Shown: positions 45,784 to 57,752, counted from the first letter of the stretch. The stretch is DNA of 64,000 nucleotides from Aquanectria penicillioides (GCA_003415625.1 PYIU01000001.1:7876210-7940209); one strand, 5' to 3'. Notes: generated by a model from the letters alone, not told the origin. Numbers and translations are program-made.

Positions 45784-48700
45784 TTAATTTCCAGTAGCGA
45801 TGCTATGCCTCACTCCCAAGGACCCATTCGTCATCAATGACCTCGCATCACGATAGTTTAGCTCAAGGCCATTCACCAAGGATTCCTGACCTTCGCCGCT
45901 AGATTCAGTGCCGAAACCTCCTCCACCAGGTGTCAAGAGAATGACGCGGTCTCCAGCACCGAAGTGCGACGTCTTCCTCGGTCCTAGAGAAACGTTCCGG
46001 GTAGCACCTGTGACTGGGTCCTTGCGCACCCAAATGTTTTGGCCACGCTGTCCATCTTCTCCTCCTTCTAGACCATAAGGAGCTGTGACTCTCCTGTCCG
46101 TCAGAACGGAAACCTGCAGTGGGACGCGGAACTCAATGTCTCGGATGCAGCCATCGCCTCCTCGGTACTTGCCAGCGCCACCGCTTCCTTTGCGGATGGA
46201 GAACTCGTGCAAAAGAACCGGGTATCGCTTCTCCAGAATCTCAGGATCAGTGATGCGGGTGTTTGTCATGTGCGTGTGCACAGCGCTTGCACCATGCCAG
46301 TTCGGCCCAGCTCCAGCGCCACCGCAGATGGTCTCGTAGTAACCGAAGCCCTTGGTGACCTCACCGGTGACGGGGTCAGTGCCTCCGCAGCCGAAACTCA
46401 AGTTGTTCATTGTGCCTTGAGAGGCTGCTGCGGCGTTAAAGGCCCGAAGGACGAGGTCGGCAACCTTTTGGGAGGTCTCTGTTGTGCACCCGACGGTCGC
46501 TGCAGTTGGCGATGGTGAGAGAATGGTATTCTCCGGGCAGATAACTTTGATAGGTCTCAAGCAGCCCTGGTTAAGTGGGATGTCGGCAGAGATCATGGAT
46601 CGAAGACAGTACTGTGACAGATCATATTAGTTTCTCGCTAAATTTCACATCGATGTATGGGCGCTTACCATGATGACTGAGTATGTGCAAGTTGGGGGAG
46701 CGTTGAGGTTACCAGAGTGCTCCAACCCGGTTCCCGTAAAGTCAAAGACTGCCTCACCAGAGTCCTTGTCAATGGTTACCTTGAGCTTGAACGGGATTCC
46801 ATCATCGTTGTACTCTGTTGCCTCGAGGACGCTGTTTGATCGAACAGCAAAAGACTTGAGCAGCTCTCGGACGGACTGGGCGGCGTTGTCTTGAATGGCA
46901 TGCATATACAGCTGGACAACTGGCCAACTAAACTCTTTGATGAGAGCTCGGATCAACTCGATACCCTTCTTGTTAGAGGCGACAGCGGCTTTTAGGTCTG
47001 CAATATTCTCATTGAGCGTGCGTGTGCCGCTGCATCCGGGGTAAGATCCTGGAATGTCGTAAAGATGACGAATAAGACCCGCCTCGTCAAACACACCCTC
47101 GTTGATCATCTTGAATGATTCAATAGCGGCACCTTCCTGCCAAAGCTCAGTGGAGTTGGGAGGCATAGATCCAGGGACGATGCCTCCGATATCAGCATGG
47201 TGGCCGCGGTTGGCTACAAAGAAGATGATCTCAGTAGGGTTCTCCTCGTCGTCAAATACGGGGTGATGGTTGTGATATCCGGCAAATGGGTACCGCCCGC
47301 TTGGGGGTGGTTGCTGATGATCACGTCACCGGGCTTTAGCTCCCCATTCTTATACCGTTCAGCCTGGTAAGCGATGGCAGTGCTCATAGAACCAAGATGA
47401 CTCGGAACGTGAGGTGCGTTAGCGACAAGGCCACCATCAGCTGAGAAAACAGCACATGAGTAGTCCAATCGCTCCTTGATGTTGACTGAAATGGAAGTCT
47501 TCTCCATGGTTTGGCCCATCTGCTCTGCCACCGTCATGAACCGGTGACCAAAGACACTCAGCTGTACAGGGTCCACTGTCTCGGTAGTAATGGCTCGTTG
47601 CTCCGACTTGCTGACATCGAGGACAACGTGCTCGGGAAGAATGATGGCCTTGCTGGCATGGTCTACGACGATGGTTTGGGTCTTATCGATGATCATGGCC
47701 GGTCCCGGAATGTGCACGCCAGAGTTGATAGTGTTGAGCTGGTACACACTGGTATCCGTCCATCGGTACTTCTCAAAGAAGATCTTGCGTCTGAAAATAG
47801 GAGTAGGAACGGGCGTCAAGCTGTCAGACTTGTATTTCTTCAGCTCCTCGAAAGCATTAGAAACGTCAAGCACGCGAGACTTTCCGACACTTCGGACACG
47901 AACATCATCAATCAAGATGTCTCGGTTCTGGGAGAAACCAAACTCTTGCGTGTGCCTGGCTGTGAAAGCGGCACCAAAGTCGGCCATGTCCTCAGGTCGT
48001 GGAATCATCAACGAGGTGTCGCTACCTTGATACCTCATGTTCAAGAAGGACTCATGCTCAATTGACTTTTGATCAAATCCTTGAGCTTCAAGGCCCTTGG
48101 CTCCCTGAGATGAGAGAGATTCCAGGCGGGTCTTGAGCTCCGGCAACGCCTGCTCCGAAAAGGTCAGAGCAGCAGGCTCCTGGTTCTCAACCACGACATC
48201 AGCCAATGCCATACCGTAGGCTGACAGAATGCTTGAGTATCGAGGAATTATGGCGCGCTTGATGCCGAGATCTCGTGCGATAAAGACGGCATGCTGGCCA
48301 CCGGCACCGCCAAAGCATCCCAGGTTGTGGCTGGAGGCTCCATATCCGCGACCCTCGCTGAGAGTTCGGATAGGTCTTGTCATGGTAGCGTTGGCAATGG
48401 AAAGGAATCCAAGCGCCAGGGTCTCTGGCGTGAATGCCTCGCCCTTACCATCACTCTCCTTGTTGACGATTTCTGTCAGGGCGGCAAACTTGGCCTTGAC
48501 AATATCGAGATCCAGCTTGCGCGGGAAGAAATCGGGGATAATCCTGCCCAGCAAAAAGTTGGCATCTGTAACTGTCAATGGCCCACCTTTTCCGTAGCAC
48601 GCAGGTCCTGGGTTTGCACCGGCACTGCTCGGGCCTACTTTGAGAAGGCCATTTTCCCAAGCCAGGATAGAACCACCACCAGCAGCAACAGTATTAATAT

Positions 48701-49837
48701 CTAACTGGGGAGTCTGGATGGTTACCTCCGCTATGGTGCTCTCGAAAATGTGTTCCAGAGCTCCAGAGTACCTTGCAACGTCTGTGCTAGTGCCACCCTA
48801 TGCCATCGCGTCAGCTCGAGAGTCGATTAAGCAACAACAAGATGATATCGAATACTTACCATATCAAAGCCCAGCACGGGAGTGCCGTCAGAGGGATGAT
48901 AGCATGTTCGAGACAAGCCAACAACACCTCCTGCAGGACCACTCAACACGCCCCTCAAACCTGTAAACTTCGTCCAGCTAGTCAAGCCGCCGTCGGACTG
49001 GCAAATAAGCAGCTTATTAGCGCTTTCATCTTCGAGATGTCCCTTGAAACCTTTCCTAAAGCTCTCGAGGTAGGTAAAGGTCATGGGAGTAAGGTAAGCG
49101 TCGGCGACAGCGGACTGGCTGCGGGGCACAAACTTGGCCATGGACTGGAGAACCGATGAGGCAGAGACCTTGAACCCCATCTCCTCAGCCAGCTTTTTGA
49201 CCTGAAGTTCGTGGCCAGGGAAGGTGTAGGAGTGCATAAAACCGATAGCAACATTCTCGAAGCCCTGTGCTTTAAGAGACTCCAAGTCGCTTCGGACGGC
49301 CTCAAGGTCTGGCCTCTTCATTACCCTGACCACCTCGCCCGTCTGGCCTATTACCAAATCGGCATCTGAAGTGACGTCAATATTCTTTGGGTTTGGGTCT
49401 TCACTGAAGCCCTCGATAGTGACACGCTCGTCAACCTCGATGACGGTTTCATAAAGCTGTTCTAACCTCCGGACGGAGAGATCAAAAAGATCTGGTCTGG
49501 TTTGGTTACCGATGTAGAGAACATCTCGGAATCCCTTGGTAGTCATGAAAGCCACACGGTCACCTTTGCGTTCCAGCAAGGCGTTGGTGGCCACTGTTGT
49601 GCCCATGCGAATAGACTCTATAGGCTCTAGGTCTAGGAGAGAGCCCTTGGGGATCGGAGTCCCGGTGGCAATCTCAAGGATCTGTCTAATGCATTCTGTC
49701 GGCGCGTCGTCATATTCGCCGGGACATACGGAGAGAATTTTGAAGACAATGTGATCGTTTCTTCCTGGGACCTCGGCCCAGGCGTCTGTAAAGGTTCCGC
49801 CACGGTCGATGGCGATGCGGATTCCTTGAGGAGCCAT
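45784..49837 (-). pseudogene. 5-oxoprolinase (ATP-hydrolysing) with one frameshift
   Basis: Exons on the minus strand are 49837-48860, 48797-46669 and 46611-45784. The start MAPQGIRIAIDRGGTFTD begins the HydA N-terminal domain, followed by the HydA core (GTTVATNALLERKGDR, ICQSDGG, GPAGGVVGLS) and HydB (GHRFMTVAEQMG, GDVIISNHP, GGTHLPDI, HYETICGGAGAGPNWHGASA-like run). With one base restored it would be about 1311 residues, the family length. Near 47260-47264 the frame breaks: ITTITP should continue as VFDDEENP but the + strand lacks one base by a run of four G. The enzyme turns 5-oxo-L-proline into L-glutamate with ATP in the gamma-glutamyl cycle, in the cytosol. Whether the break is real or a sequence error cannot be told. 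All other residues look intact. Confidence 0.85.
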
Positions 49838-50161
49838 TGTGAAGGAAGAATAGGATACGAGCCGGGGTATTAGGCTAGGTCCCAAAGGGTGGTCAAGAGA
49901 GAATATCAATGGGGATTAGAGTGTGCAAGAAGAAATGAAATGCAAATTGTCATAAGAATGAAGTCCAGGAATACAAAGTTGGACTAATGTCGATCATTGG
50001 CCCGAATGATTGTCTTCGTTCTCTGGCAAAGATAATGGCCTATTATATCAAGCTCGTGTTGGCCAGACGTGAATGCAAACAGCCGTGGCAGCCCGAAGCT
50101 CCGTGGGGCCCATAATGCGACATGCAAGCCATCGGCTTGAAGCGTTGTGTTACCGCTCGCG

Positions 50162-50182
50162 ATGCCGAAGCATGATCGGCAT
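50162..50182. promoter_or_regulatory. Inverted repeat ATGCCGA-N7-TCGGCAT
   Basis: The arms are perfect 7-mers. CCG and CGG triplets face outward, spaced 9 bp. Zn2Cys6 dimers bind paired CGG triplets, so this is a candidate operator. It lies about 330 bp from the 5-oxoprolinase ATG and about 730 bp from the regulator ATG. Confidence 0.5.
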
Positions 50183-50219
50183 TGTCCACGATACCGAGTC
50201 AGCCTTGGTGATACCAGCA

Positions 50220-50243
50220 CTCGGCAATTTCAAAGTTGCCGAG
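50220..50243. promoter_or_regulatory. Inverted repeat CTCGGCAA-N8-TTGCCGAG (CGG-N14-CCG)
   Basis: The arms are perfect 8-mers around TTTCAAAG. Inside lies CGG-N14-CCG, the layout of an inverted-repeat site for a Zn2Cys6 dimer. It shares the TCGGCA core with the repeat 58 bp away. Confidence 0.55.
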
Positions 50244-50905
50244 CCGAACCCGTAACGGCGGGCCCCACTCTTTCTGACCATCGACCGTATCTCATCTTAT
50301 GATGAAAAAATTGCCGTTCGAGATTTCTTCAGTGGTTTTGATTGGAGCCTTCCAGGCTTCTTCTGCCTTTTCCGTGTCACCGGACTCTGACCTTGCTTCG
50401 TCGAGCTGAAGTGGCGAGGCGTTCTGTTGCCTCTCCGTCAGCCCGTAGCACGCACAACCGACCGTCTTTCGTCCTTCTTCAAGGAGCTGAAGCAGTGATA
50501 GCCAATGAGATTTGACTGTGGCCTTCGGCTTTGGCATGTCAAGCTGCTGTGAAAGCCACTCAAAGGTGCGGGGGTGGGAACAGGTGGTCAGCGCAATACG
50601 ACAGTACAAGAGTAGCTAACTCCATTTGGTGAGTTATCCGGGGTCAACTGATACTGCTAAATGTATACAATATCCTCGCTTATCATGTCTCCACCCAATG
50701 ACGGTCATGTTGCCTGCGCCGCTATCTCCCCAGATTAGATCCTCAACGGGTTTGAGGCTTGCATCACTCTGCATTGTTAACCAAGGAAACGGCCACTCCT
50801 TCTTCCCCAGTCCCCGGCGTGGACTTGGCCTGGGGCGACCGAGTTTGCCGTCTCATTGCTTGTAATTAGTCTCTCGGAAATTCTTGACTCGCCCCACATC
50901 CCACG

Positions 50906-53257
50906 ATGAGTGTTCAAAATACTCGACGACCTAGAAGGCTCTTGGCCGCGTGAGTGCCTCGACAACAAATCTGTCTCCCTTGATTCTTGAACCCCTCCTC
51001 ATACGTTTTCATAGTTGCCATAGGTGTCATTTGCACAAGATCAAATGCTCTGGCGAGCAGCCGTGCCGCTCATGCGTCGCCTCCAACGAGGCCGGCGACT
51101 GTCGCTTCCCCGTCAAGGAACGGAAGATTACCGTCTCTGAAAGGTTTGTAGCCGGCCGCGAGTGTTGCGTCACGGATTTTGGAACTGACATTATCTCCTT
51201 CCGCTCAAAGCTACCTCAGAAAGCTCGAAGTAGACAGCAAGCGACTACAGAGAGTCACGCAGAATCCAACCCCTGTGAGCCAAGAGAACAGTCCGGAAGA
51301 AGAGGCAAACGACGATGACACTCCCTCACTGTCCACCGAGGAAAGCAACATGCTTAATCCTCTGTTCGACGGGCAGCCTGAGAGCCTGATCCACTCCCGT
51401 GCCTCGGAGCCCGGCTTCATCGGTGAAGCTTCGTGTGCGGCTTTCAGCAATAGACTCTTGCAATGTTTTGACGATAGTTATACTCCATCGACAGCGGGAT
51501 TCTCCAACTACTATCGCATCAATACCGACTCACGTGCCTTGGCAGAGCAGAAAGCCGACTTTCCTGAGAGGATGCATGCGAAGCTTCTGTTGAATGTGGC
51601 AAGGCGGTTCATCGGCAACTATCACCCTCTATTCCTCGAAGTCTCCTTTATGAGGGAAATTGATGCGGTTTACCGGAGAGAGGTAACCCCTTCGACACTC
51701 TGGCTCTGCAAATTCTACGCCCTCATGGGCCTAGGAGAGATTTATACGAACCGCAGGGGCGTCGGCGACAATAGGGTTCCCGGAACCGATTACTACATTA
51801 AATCAGTCGCCATGTTGCGAGAATCATACGAGGAACCATCGTTACTGGAGGTGGAGGTCTTGACACTGCTGGTAAGATGAGCCACGAGAAATCTGCAAAA
51901 GGATAATCCTAATCAAGAGGTAGGCATGGTCATCCAACATCCTAGGCCGGGTCAGAACAGCCTTCTGCTACATCGGTACCGCCATGCGACTGGCCATGAG
52001 CATGGGAATGCACAGATCAGCTTCCAACCTGACCACGTTGACGCCAGTGGAAAGAGAGTGTCGGCGACGGACCTGGTGGGTTCTGTATTTTTTTGAACGA
52101 TTCTCAGCTTCGAAGCTCGGCCAGCCCGTGTCAGTGCGAGACGACGACATCGACGTTGAACTACCAAGTATGGATGGCTTGACAGAAGAGGAGAAGAGAG
52201 AGTTTTTAAACCCTCTTCCCATTGTTACTAATATCAAGCTTGGACGCATCATCGGTAACATTTGTGCGTCCTCTCCATGCTATGCTCCAACATCCCTGCT
52301 CTCTTTTCTGCGCCAGCCTGCTAACATTACCGCTCTCTAGTGACCGATATTTACAGCATTCCGAAAAATACAAACGAGCTTTGCATACACCGAGTTCACG
52401 GCATCCTCAAGCAACTACGCGCATGGCACGACGAGCTGCCCCCAGAAATGCGCGTCAAGGAACGCGGCACGCCTCGGCCGGTAACAAGCCTGCATCTCGC
52501 TTACCACCAATGCATCATCCAGACCACTCGTCCAGTCCTTCTTTATCTCTTTAAATCACAATTCCAGCTCGGCCTCAAGAAACCTGACAGCGACGAGGAG
52601 TCGTCAGAGCAACCTAGACAGAGTTTCTCCTCCATTACTCTCGCACTGGCTGAGAGCTGCGTCAACGCTGCGCAGGCGTCGAGTCGCATAGCCGAGGGTC
52701 TTTTCTTGGATGGGTCGCTTGCTACTTTTGGTTACTGGGACGCCCATCACTTTTTCTCGGCAGCACTGATCCTCATCATGTCAGCCGTCATGAAGCCGGC
52801 AGTCGCGACATCTGATGCTCTTGAAACGCTGCTAAGCATCCTGCGGTCCATGAAGAAAGACGGCAACGTTCCTGCGGTGGACTTCTGCGAGAGGTTATCG
52901 CATATTCAAACTCGCGTGGCAAACCTACGTGCCATGGGTCAAGGGGAACGTCAGCCATTTACCGGCGCCTCCCTAGTGCAAGCGCCGGCGGCTGCGGATA
53001 CCGACGGTGCAGCACCCGAAGCGGTTGCAAGCGATGTACCGTTTTTCCAAGTGCCTGCAAACGCCCACGAGAACGGAAATTCAGAAGCAGGAGGGGGAAA
53101 CCTCAACTACGGGAACGTCGACATTCTAGGCAATCCCCTGCTGGGCAGTTTTTTGGACGAGAATCGGGTGCCGTGGCCGGATTTCCTCTTTCTAGAAGAC
53201 GGGAGTCTGAAGCAGTTTGCTTCCGAGATTGAGGAGCAATTCTTGTTCCGTATGTAA
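50906..53257 (+). CDS. Zn2Cys6 transcription factor with fungal_trans domain, about 696 aa
   Basis: Five exons, 50906-50949, 51015-51143, 51211-51871, 51924-52263 and 52341-53257, all in phase. The first short exon (MSVQNTRRPRRLLAA) brings the zinc cluster close to the N-terminus: Cys16, Cys19, Cys26, Cys32, Cys35 and Cys44 in CHRCHLHKIKC, CRSC and DC, with basic residues between. A coiled-coil linker follows (SYLRKLEVDSKRLQR). The middle region shows MHAKLLLNVARRF, FYALMGLGEIY and RTAFCYIGTAMRLAMSMGMHR, then RRRTWWVLYFFERF, the fungal-specific TF domain. It probably binds paired CGG triplets as a dimer in the nucleus. It diverges from 5-oxoprolinase and converges with the MFS gene, so it may control both. 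Confidence 0.93.
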
Positions 53258-53441
53258 GACCATGTTTGTAACGATAGAATGAGGTGTTGTTAGATACCAC
53301 GGAGGATGATTTACGAAGCGAGCTATTTTAGTTGGACAACGGGGCGTCGGATTGCGACGGAATGATGAATAAATGTCTTTTGGTTACACAACAATCATTT
53401 CTTTGAGAAAATAAAATGATACCTGGTATCCAGAATTCTAA

Positions 53442-55402
53442 TCAATGGTCTTCAAATCCTTGCCTTCCGACATCCTCTCGTTCTAGGGTAAGTTCCTTGG
53501 AGAGACAGGAGGCAATGACACCAACGCAGGAGAAGCCCGCGACAACTATCCATATAGTGCGGAACGGGCTCTGGTAGACATCTAGGAGTTGGTCCAATGC
53601 ACCATCAGGCAGGCCAGAATCGGGGTTATCAAGCAGTCGTAGGTATGGAATGAACCCGATTGCTTGGTTTGGCTCCTCCAATTGTTTGAGAGCCTCTGGC
53701 AGGGGACCCATCGCAGCGAGCTTATCCTGGAAGACCGAGTTGAATATGGTCGCGCCAACCGTCTGGCCAAGAAGAGCGCCAAAGAGCCGGAAGAAGACGA
53801 GAAGGCCGGCAGTAAGGCCCATGTCATTGATCAGCTTCACGCTGGCTTGAAGTTGCACCGTCGTCGTAGTAAAGGCGGTGCCAACACCCACTCCAAGGAA
53901 AACCTGAAAAGTGTAGTTGACTGCTTTGGAGGTATCTTTTCCAACCTGGCTCCAGAGTCCGGCAAAGACGGTCGTCAGGATCCAGCTCAGGCAGAGCTGC
54001 ACGCGGTACCGGCGAGTTGCCTCTATAACGATGGATGCGACGAAGCAAAATCCAATGGTTGAGAGGGCCAATGGGAGAGCGGACACGGCGGCGGGGAGCG
54101 GCTCCTTGAGAAACACGGCCTGGAAGAAGAGGGGAATGTAGAGAGTCAGAGAGTACATACACATTCCATTTAGGAACCCCGATAAGAGAGCCATGGTCGA
54201 GGTGCGGTTAGCGAAGATGCGGTGGGGGATGACGGGCTCAGCTGGCCGCTTCTCGTAGAATGCAAAGGCCACGAGCAACAAGATTCCAATCACCAAGGGA
54301 ACCACAGTCTTCCACGATGACCAAGGATACAAATCATTCGCCCAACTCAGCGGCAGCGCGACAAACGTGGTGCCTACAGCGAAGAGAAACATGCCAACCC
54401 AATCAAGGCGGCGCAGCTTGGCAGTCCAGGCCAGATCTATACGCCTCAAATGCAGGAAGAATACGGTAAGCAGCACGATGATGGCCGTGAAGGGCACGTA
54501 GATCCAGCCGATCCATCGCCATGTGACATTCTCGGAAAACAATGCACCTGCAAGGGGCCCTATCACGGTTCCGACAGCGATTGCCAAAGCCATGAGGCCC
54601 AGGTATAGAGGCCGTTCCTTGAGTGTGGTGATGTCGGAAAGGACGACGGCTTGAAGCACGTCGAGCCCACCGCCGCCTAGACCTTGCAGCGCCCGGCCTA
54701 CAATGGCAACCGTCATGTTTTTGGCCACAGCGAAGACGATGCAGCCGACAGCGAACAGAAAACAGGCCCCCAAAAGCGGGAATTTGCGCCCGAGGACATC
54801 GGAGAGGCTCGAGTAGATGGGCTGCGTCACGACGACGCCGAGCATGAAAGCGATGCTCGCCCAAAACGACTCCAGGGTAGTGCCATTGAGGTCGGCGGTG
54901 ATGGTCTGAGGAATTTACTTGCGCTATCAGTTTGATGTGCGGGGGAGACTAAGGAATCACACTACGAAAAGGATGCACTCCCTGGAGGGGAAAGCAGCAA
55001 AGAAAGAGGAGAGGGTCGTTTCAACGTGATGAAAACCGCTCTTGTTGCACGCACCGGAGTCGCGACGGCCAGCGTTGTCGAGTCCCACGATACGACCAGG
55101 GCCACAAAAGCAAGCATGAGAATGGACATGTAAAACGACAGAGGCTTCCTCGGCTTGGCCAGCGGTGGGGGTTCATCCGTAGAGCCGCGACCACCACGGC
55201 CATGGCAGTCGTCGTTGTCGTCTCCACCGGCACTAAGCCGCCCAGCCTGCGGCGGCGTTGCAGTAGCCGGCGGTTCTTCTTCTTCCTGGTGCCGCTGCTT
55301 CTCGCAGTCGTCTGGTGCCGGCGAGGACGCTTGCTCGCCTGGCGCGTTCTTCCCCGAACACCCCGGCCGCCTGCCGACAAGCTCCGAAGGGTCAGCCGCC
55401 AT
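53442..55402 (-). CDS. MFS transporter, DHA2-type drug:H+ antiporter, about 603 aa
   Basis: Two exons on the minus strand, 55402-55055 and 54905-53442, join in phase 0. A hydrophilic, acidic N-terminus of about 80 residues precedes LSFYMSILMLAFVALVVSWDS, which with TITADLNGT from exon 2 rebuilds the first helix and loop of the family. Motif A is SDVLGRK, then GRALQGLGGGGL, and motif C is AIAVGTVIGPLAGALF. About 14 hydrophobic segments point to DHA2. Such pumps export toxins or metabolites at the plasma membrane. It lies 184 bp from the 3' end of the regulator, tail-to-tail. The coding sequence is GC-richer than that of genes to the left. Confidence 0.93.
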
Positions 55403-55579
55403 GGATTGGGAGAAAAATCGTATGTTGCCGCTTGTGGATGGATCGGGGGAAACGAACGAGAGGGGAGGGGAGAAAAAGGCCTCTGACGGCGTACGATTTG
55501 TCGAAGAGGTCGAGTTTTGACGCTTCTTTGCCCCGGATTTTTATTTTCAACGGAGGGAAACGCAGATGACGATACGATG

Positions 55580-55598
55580 TATATATATATATATATAT
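55580..55598. repeat. (TA)n microsatellite
   Basis: About nine TA units between the MFS start and the GAC tract. Confidence 0.9.
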
Positions 55599-56103
55599 CT
55601 ATACAACGACCCTTCTGCTGCCTGTGCGTGCGTACGTGCGTGCTGCCGCTCGGGACGGAGAGAACGGATCGATAGACGTGCCGGCCGCGCGGGCGGCCCC
55701 CCAGCAAAATCTGGAGGACATCCTTGCCGAACGGGAGCCAAGCGCCAGAGGAGGATGGCCTGAAGGACGAGTGACTCAATAGTGGGCTGTTGCTCGAATA
55801 AGAAGCGGGCGATTGCACTAAGATGCGCCAGCATTGAGGGGGGGTGTTGGCTGGTGGCCGTTGGCTGATGGTGCCATGGGAGTAGCTGTTGGTTGAACTT
55901 TCGTACGAGTCTCACTCATCTGTGCCTGTGCCTCTCTGTCGGTGTCTGTGCCTCTCGCTGCTGTGTCTCTGCTTTTCCGCAGGTACCCAGCACAACCGAC
56001 TGGATACGGAAGTCCCAGGTGCAGGTTTCGCAGGCCAAAACAAGGTGCTGACCTGTGATGCAAAATGTGAGGCTTTGTTGTGTTTGTCGATCCCCTGCAG
56101 AGC

Positions 56104-56104
<1 letters not shown>

Positions 56105-56134
<30 letters not shown>
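56105..56134. repeat. (GAC)10 trinucleotide repeat
   Basis: Ten perfect GAC units in non-coding DNA. Translated by chance it gives poly-Asp or poly-Arg frames, which are not genes. Confidence 0.95.
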
Positions 56135-56350
56135 ACACCATTACAAAACCACTCACAGACAGTCACCAACACGCACCGACGCACACAAACGTTGCGACAA
56201 AAGATCCGAAACGGTCCCAAAAAAAAGGATCTCCGAAAATTGGGTTTGACAATTGTGTCTGTAGATAAAAATTTATCTGGACCTAGCGATAAACCATGGG
56301 CTTTGCTCTTCTCCTCGTTACGGGGATAACCCATATTCATATTCCCTCGT

Positions 56351-56390
56351 CTCTTCTCTTCTCTTCTCTTCACTTCACTTCACTTCTCTT
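56351..56390. repeat. CTTCT/CTTCA tandem tract
   Basis: Repeats of a 5-bp pyrimidine-rich unit (CTCTT, then CACTT). Confidence 0.8.
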
Positions 56391-56693
56391 GCCCCCTCCC
56401 CACAATCCTCTGTGTAATCTGCGTCCGTCCGTTTGCCTCTTTCTTTTACCCCTCGGCTTAGGCCCGGCACGACACGCGACAGCGAAGGGAGAGGCTGCGT
56501 AGTGGGGCACGCGACCGACCTCCAACAGTGCAGAAACCCACAGATTGAGAGAGACTCATGATTGTTTGAGTTGTGATTTGCTTTGACCGACTGTATTTGA
56601 TGTGATTTTTTTTGCATCTTTTTTTCTTGTTTTTTTTTTTCCTTGTCCTTGTTTGTTTGTTTGTTCGCTTTGCTTTGCTTTCCTGAGCAAAAT

Positions 56694-57752
56694 CTATCGG
56701 TGTTCGGTCGAGGCCATATCTCGGATCGACTCCTGGAGCCAATTGGGGAAGCCCTGGATGCCCGTCAACCACGTGGCGCTCGAGGGCAGGATGATCTGGC
56801 CGCCGCGGCAGCTGAAGATCTGGTTGAGGATCTTCTGGGCGACAAAATCCGGAGACATCATGGCCTTTCGCGTGGCCTCGGACTTGGCGGCGCGCTGCTT
56901 GGTCATACCCGTCTCCACCCACATGGGGTGGACGATGGTGCTTACGATTCCAGTCGTCTTGTATACGTGTCTAAGTTCGGCGGCCAGGCCGTGGTGGAAC
57001 TGCAGGAGGCCGGCCTTGGTCACCGAGTAATCTACAGACTTGATCAATGCGGCATAGGAGGACATGCTGGCGACGGAGACGATGTGGCCCTTGTTCTTGG
57101 AGACCATGCCGGGGACGAATTCTTGGACGGTTAGCCAGTGAGCCTTGAGGTTGACGCCGAGGATGCTGTCGAGGCGCTCGGGCGACGCATCGAGGACGGT
57201 GGTGTAGCCGGAGCCGAGGCCTGCGTTGTTAATGAGGATGGAGGGGTTGCCCATGGCTTCGCGGATCTCCTCGGCGGCCACCTTGAGGGCGTCGGGGTTG
57301 CTGATGTCGCATCGCCAGTAGTCGACGTTGTCCATCTCGGCGAGCTCGTCGGGCAGGTCGGTGACGTCGAGGATGGCCACCTTGACGCCCTTGTCGGCGA
57401 GCCCGACGACAATGGACCGGCCGATGCCGTTGCAGCCGCCGGTGACGACGGCCGTCTCCTTCTCCCAATCCCACCCGGGCTGGCCGAAGAATCGCCAATT
57501 GTTGAGGGCGGCGCGGTTAACGAGCCGGCTGAACCATCCGACGACGCCGGCGGCGAGCAGGCCGCCGAGGACCGTCTTGAGAGTGGTGAGGCCGTCGAAG
57601 GCGGGCGTGGCGAACCAGGCGGCGACGCGGCCAATGACGTCGGGCGGTCCGTAGGCGACAAAGGCGAGCGCAGACGCGGGCACGACGGGCTGGAGGATCA
57701 GGCTGCCCAGTCGAATGCCAATGTAGGCCGCGGCCGGGACAATGGCAGCCAT
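56694..57752 (-). CDS. Membrane-anchored short-chain dehydrogenase/reductase, 352 aa
   Basis: The single-exon gene has a hydrophobic N-terminus (residues about 1-75, probably two membrane-associated segments), then a classical SDR fold. The nucleotide-binding motif is TGGCNGIG (104-111), acidic ILDVTD follows strand 2 and suggests NAD(H), then CDIS, NNAG (175-178), catalytic Ser229, Tyr242 and Lys246 in YSVTK. HPMWVETGM follows. The N-terminal anchor plus this core resembles the retinol/17-beta-hydroxysteroid dehydrogenase group (SDR16C type), located on ER or lipid droplets. Substrate is likely a lipid-like alcohol or ketone, not proven. The gene is intact and GC-rich, and has a long simple-sequence upstream region. 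Confidence 0.9.
   Translation of the reverse strand: MAAIVPAAAYIGIRLGSLILQPVVPASALAFVAYGPPDVIGRVAAWFATPAFDGLTTLKTVLGGLLAAGVVGWFSRLVNRAALNNWRFFGQPGWDWEKETAVVTGGCNGIGRSIVVGLADKGVKVAILDVTDLPDELAEMDNVDYWRCDISNPDALKVAAEEIREAMGNPSILINNAGLGSGYTTVLDASPERLDSILGVNLKAHWLTVQEFVPGMVSKNKGHIVSVASMSSYAALIKSVDYSVTKAGLLQFHHGLAAELRHVYKTTGIVSTIVHPMWVETGMTKQRAAKSEATRKAMMSPDFVAQKILNQIFSCRGGQIILPSSATWLTGIQGFPNWLQESIRDMASTEHR

Larger units (their letters stand above)
49838..50905. other. Divergent promoter region, 5-oxoprolinase/Zn2Cys6 regulator
   Basis: 1068 bp shared by two divergent genes. TCGGC or its complement occurs at 50132, 50164, 50176, 50221, 50238 and 50243, all within 115 bp. Two perfect inverted repeats lie there, listed separately. 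An open frame at 50292-50609 (-) has a protein-like composition but I cannot support it. Confidence 0.5.
55403..56693. other. Low-complexity intergenic region, MFS promoter
   Basis: It holds a (TA)n run at 55580-55598, a (GAC)10 run at 56105-56134 and a CTTCT-rich tract at 56351-56390. Open frames here are shadows of these repeats. It is the upstream side of the MFS gene and the 3' side of the SDR gene. Confidence 0.5.

Noticed and set aside
50292..50609. Minus-strand open frame of 105 codons with protein-like composition
   Set aside because: It lies in the divergent regulator promoter; no homology, signal or splice evidence. Possible, but not supported.
55021..55818. Minus-strand 265-codon frame overlapping the MFS N-terminal exon
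   Set aside because: It reads the MFS exon out of frame and the TA repeat; no homology.
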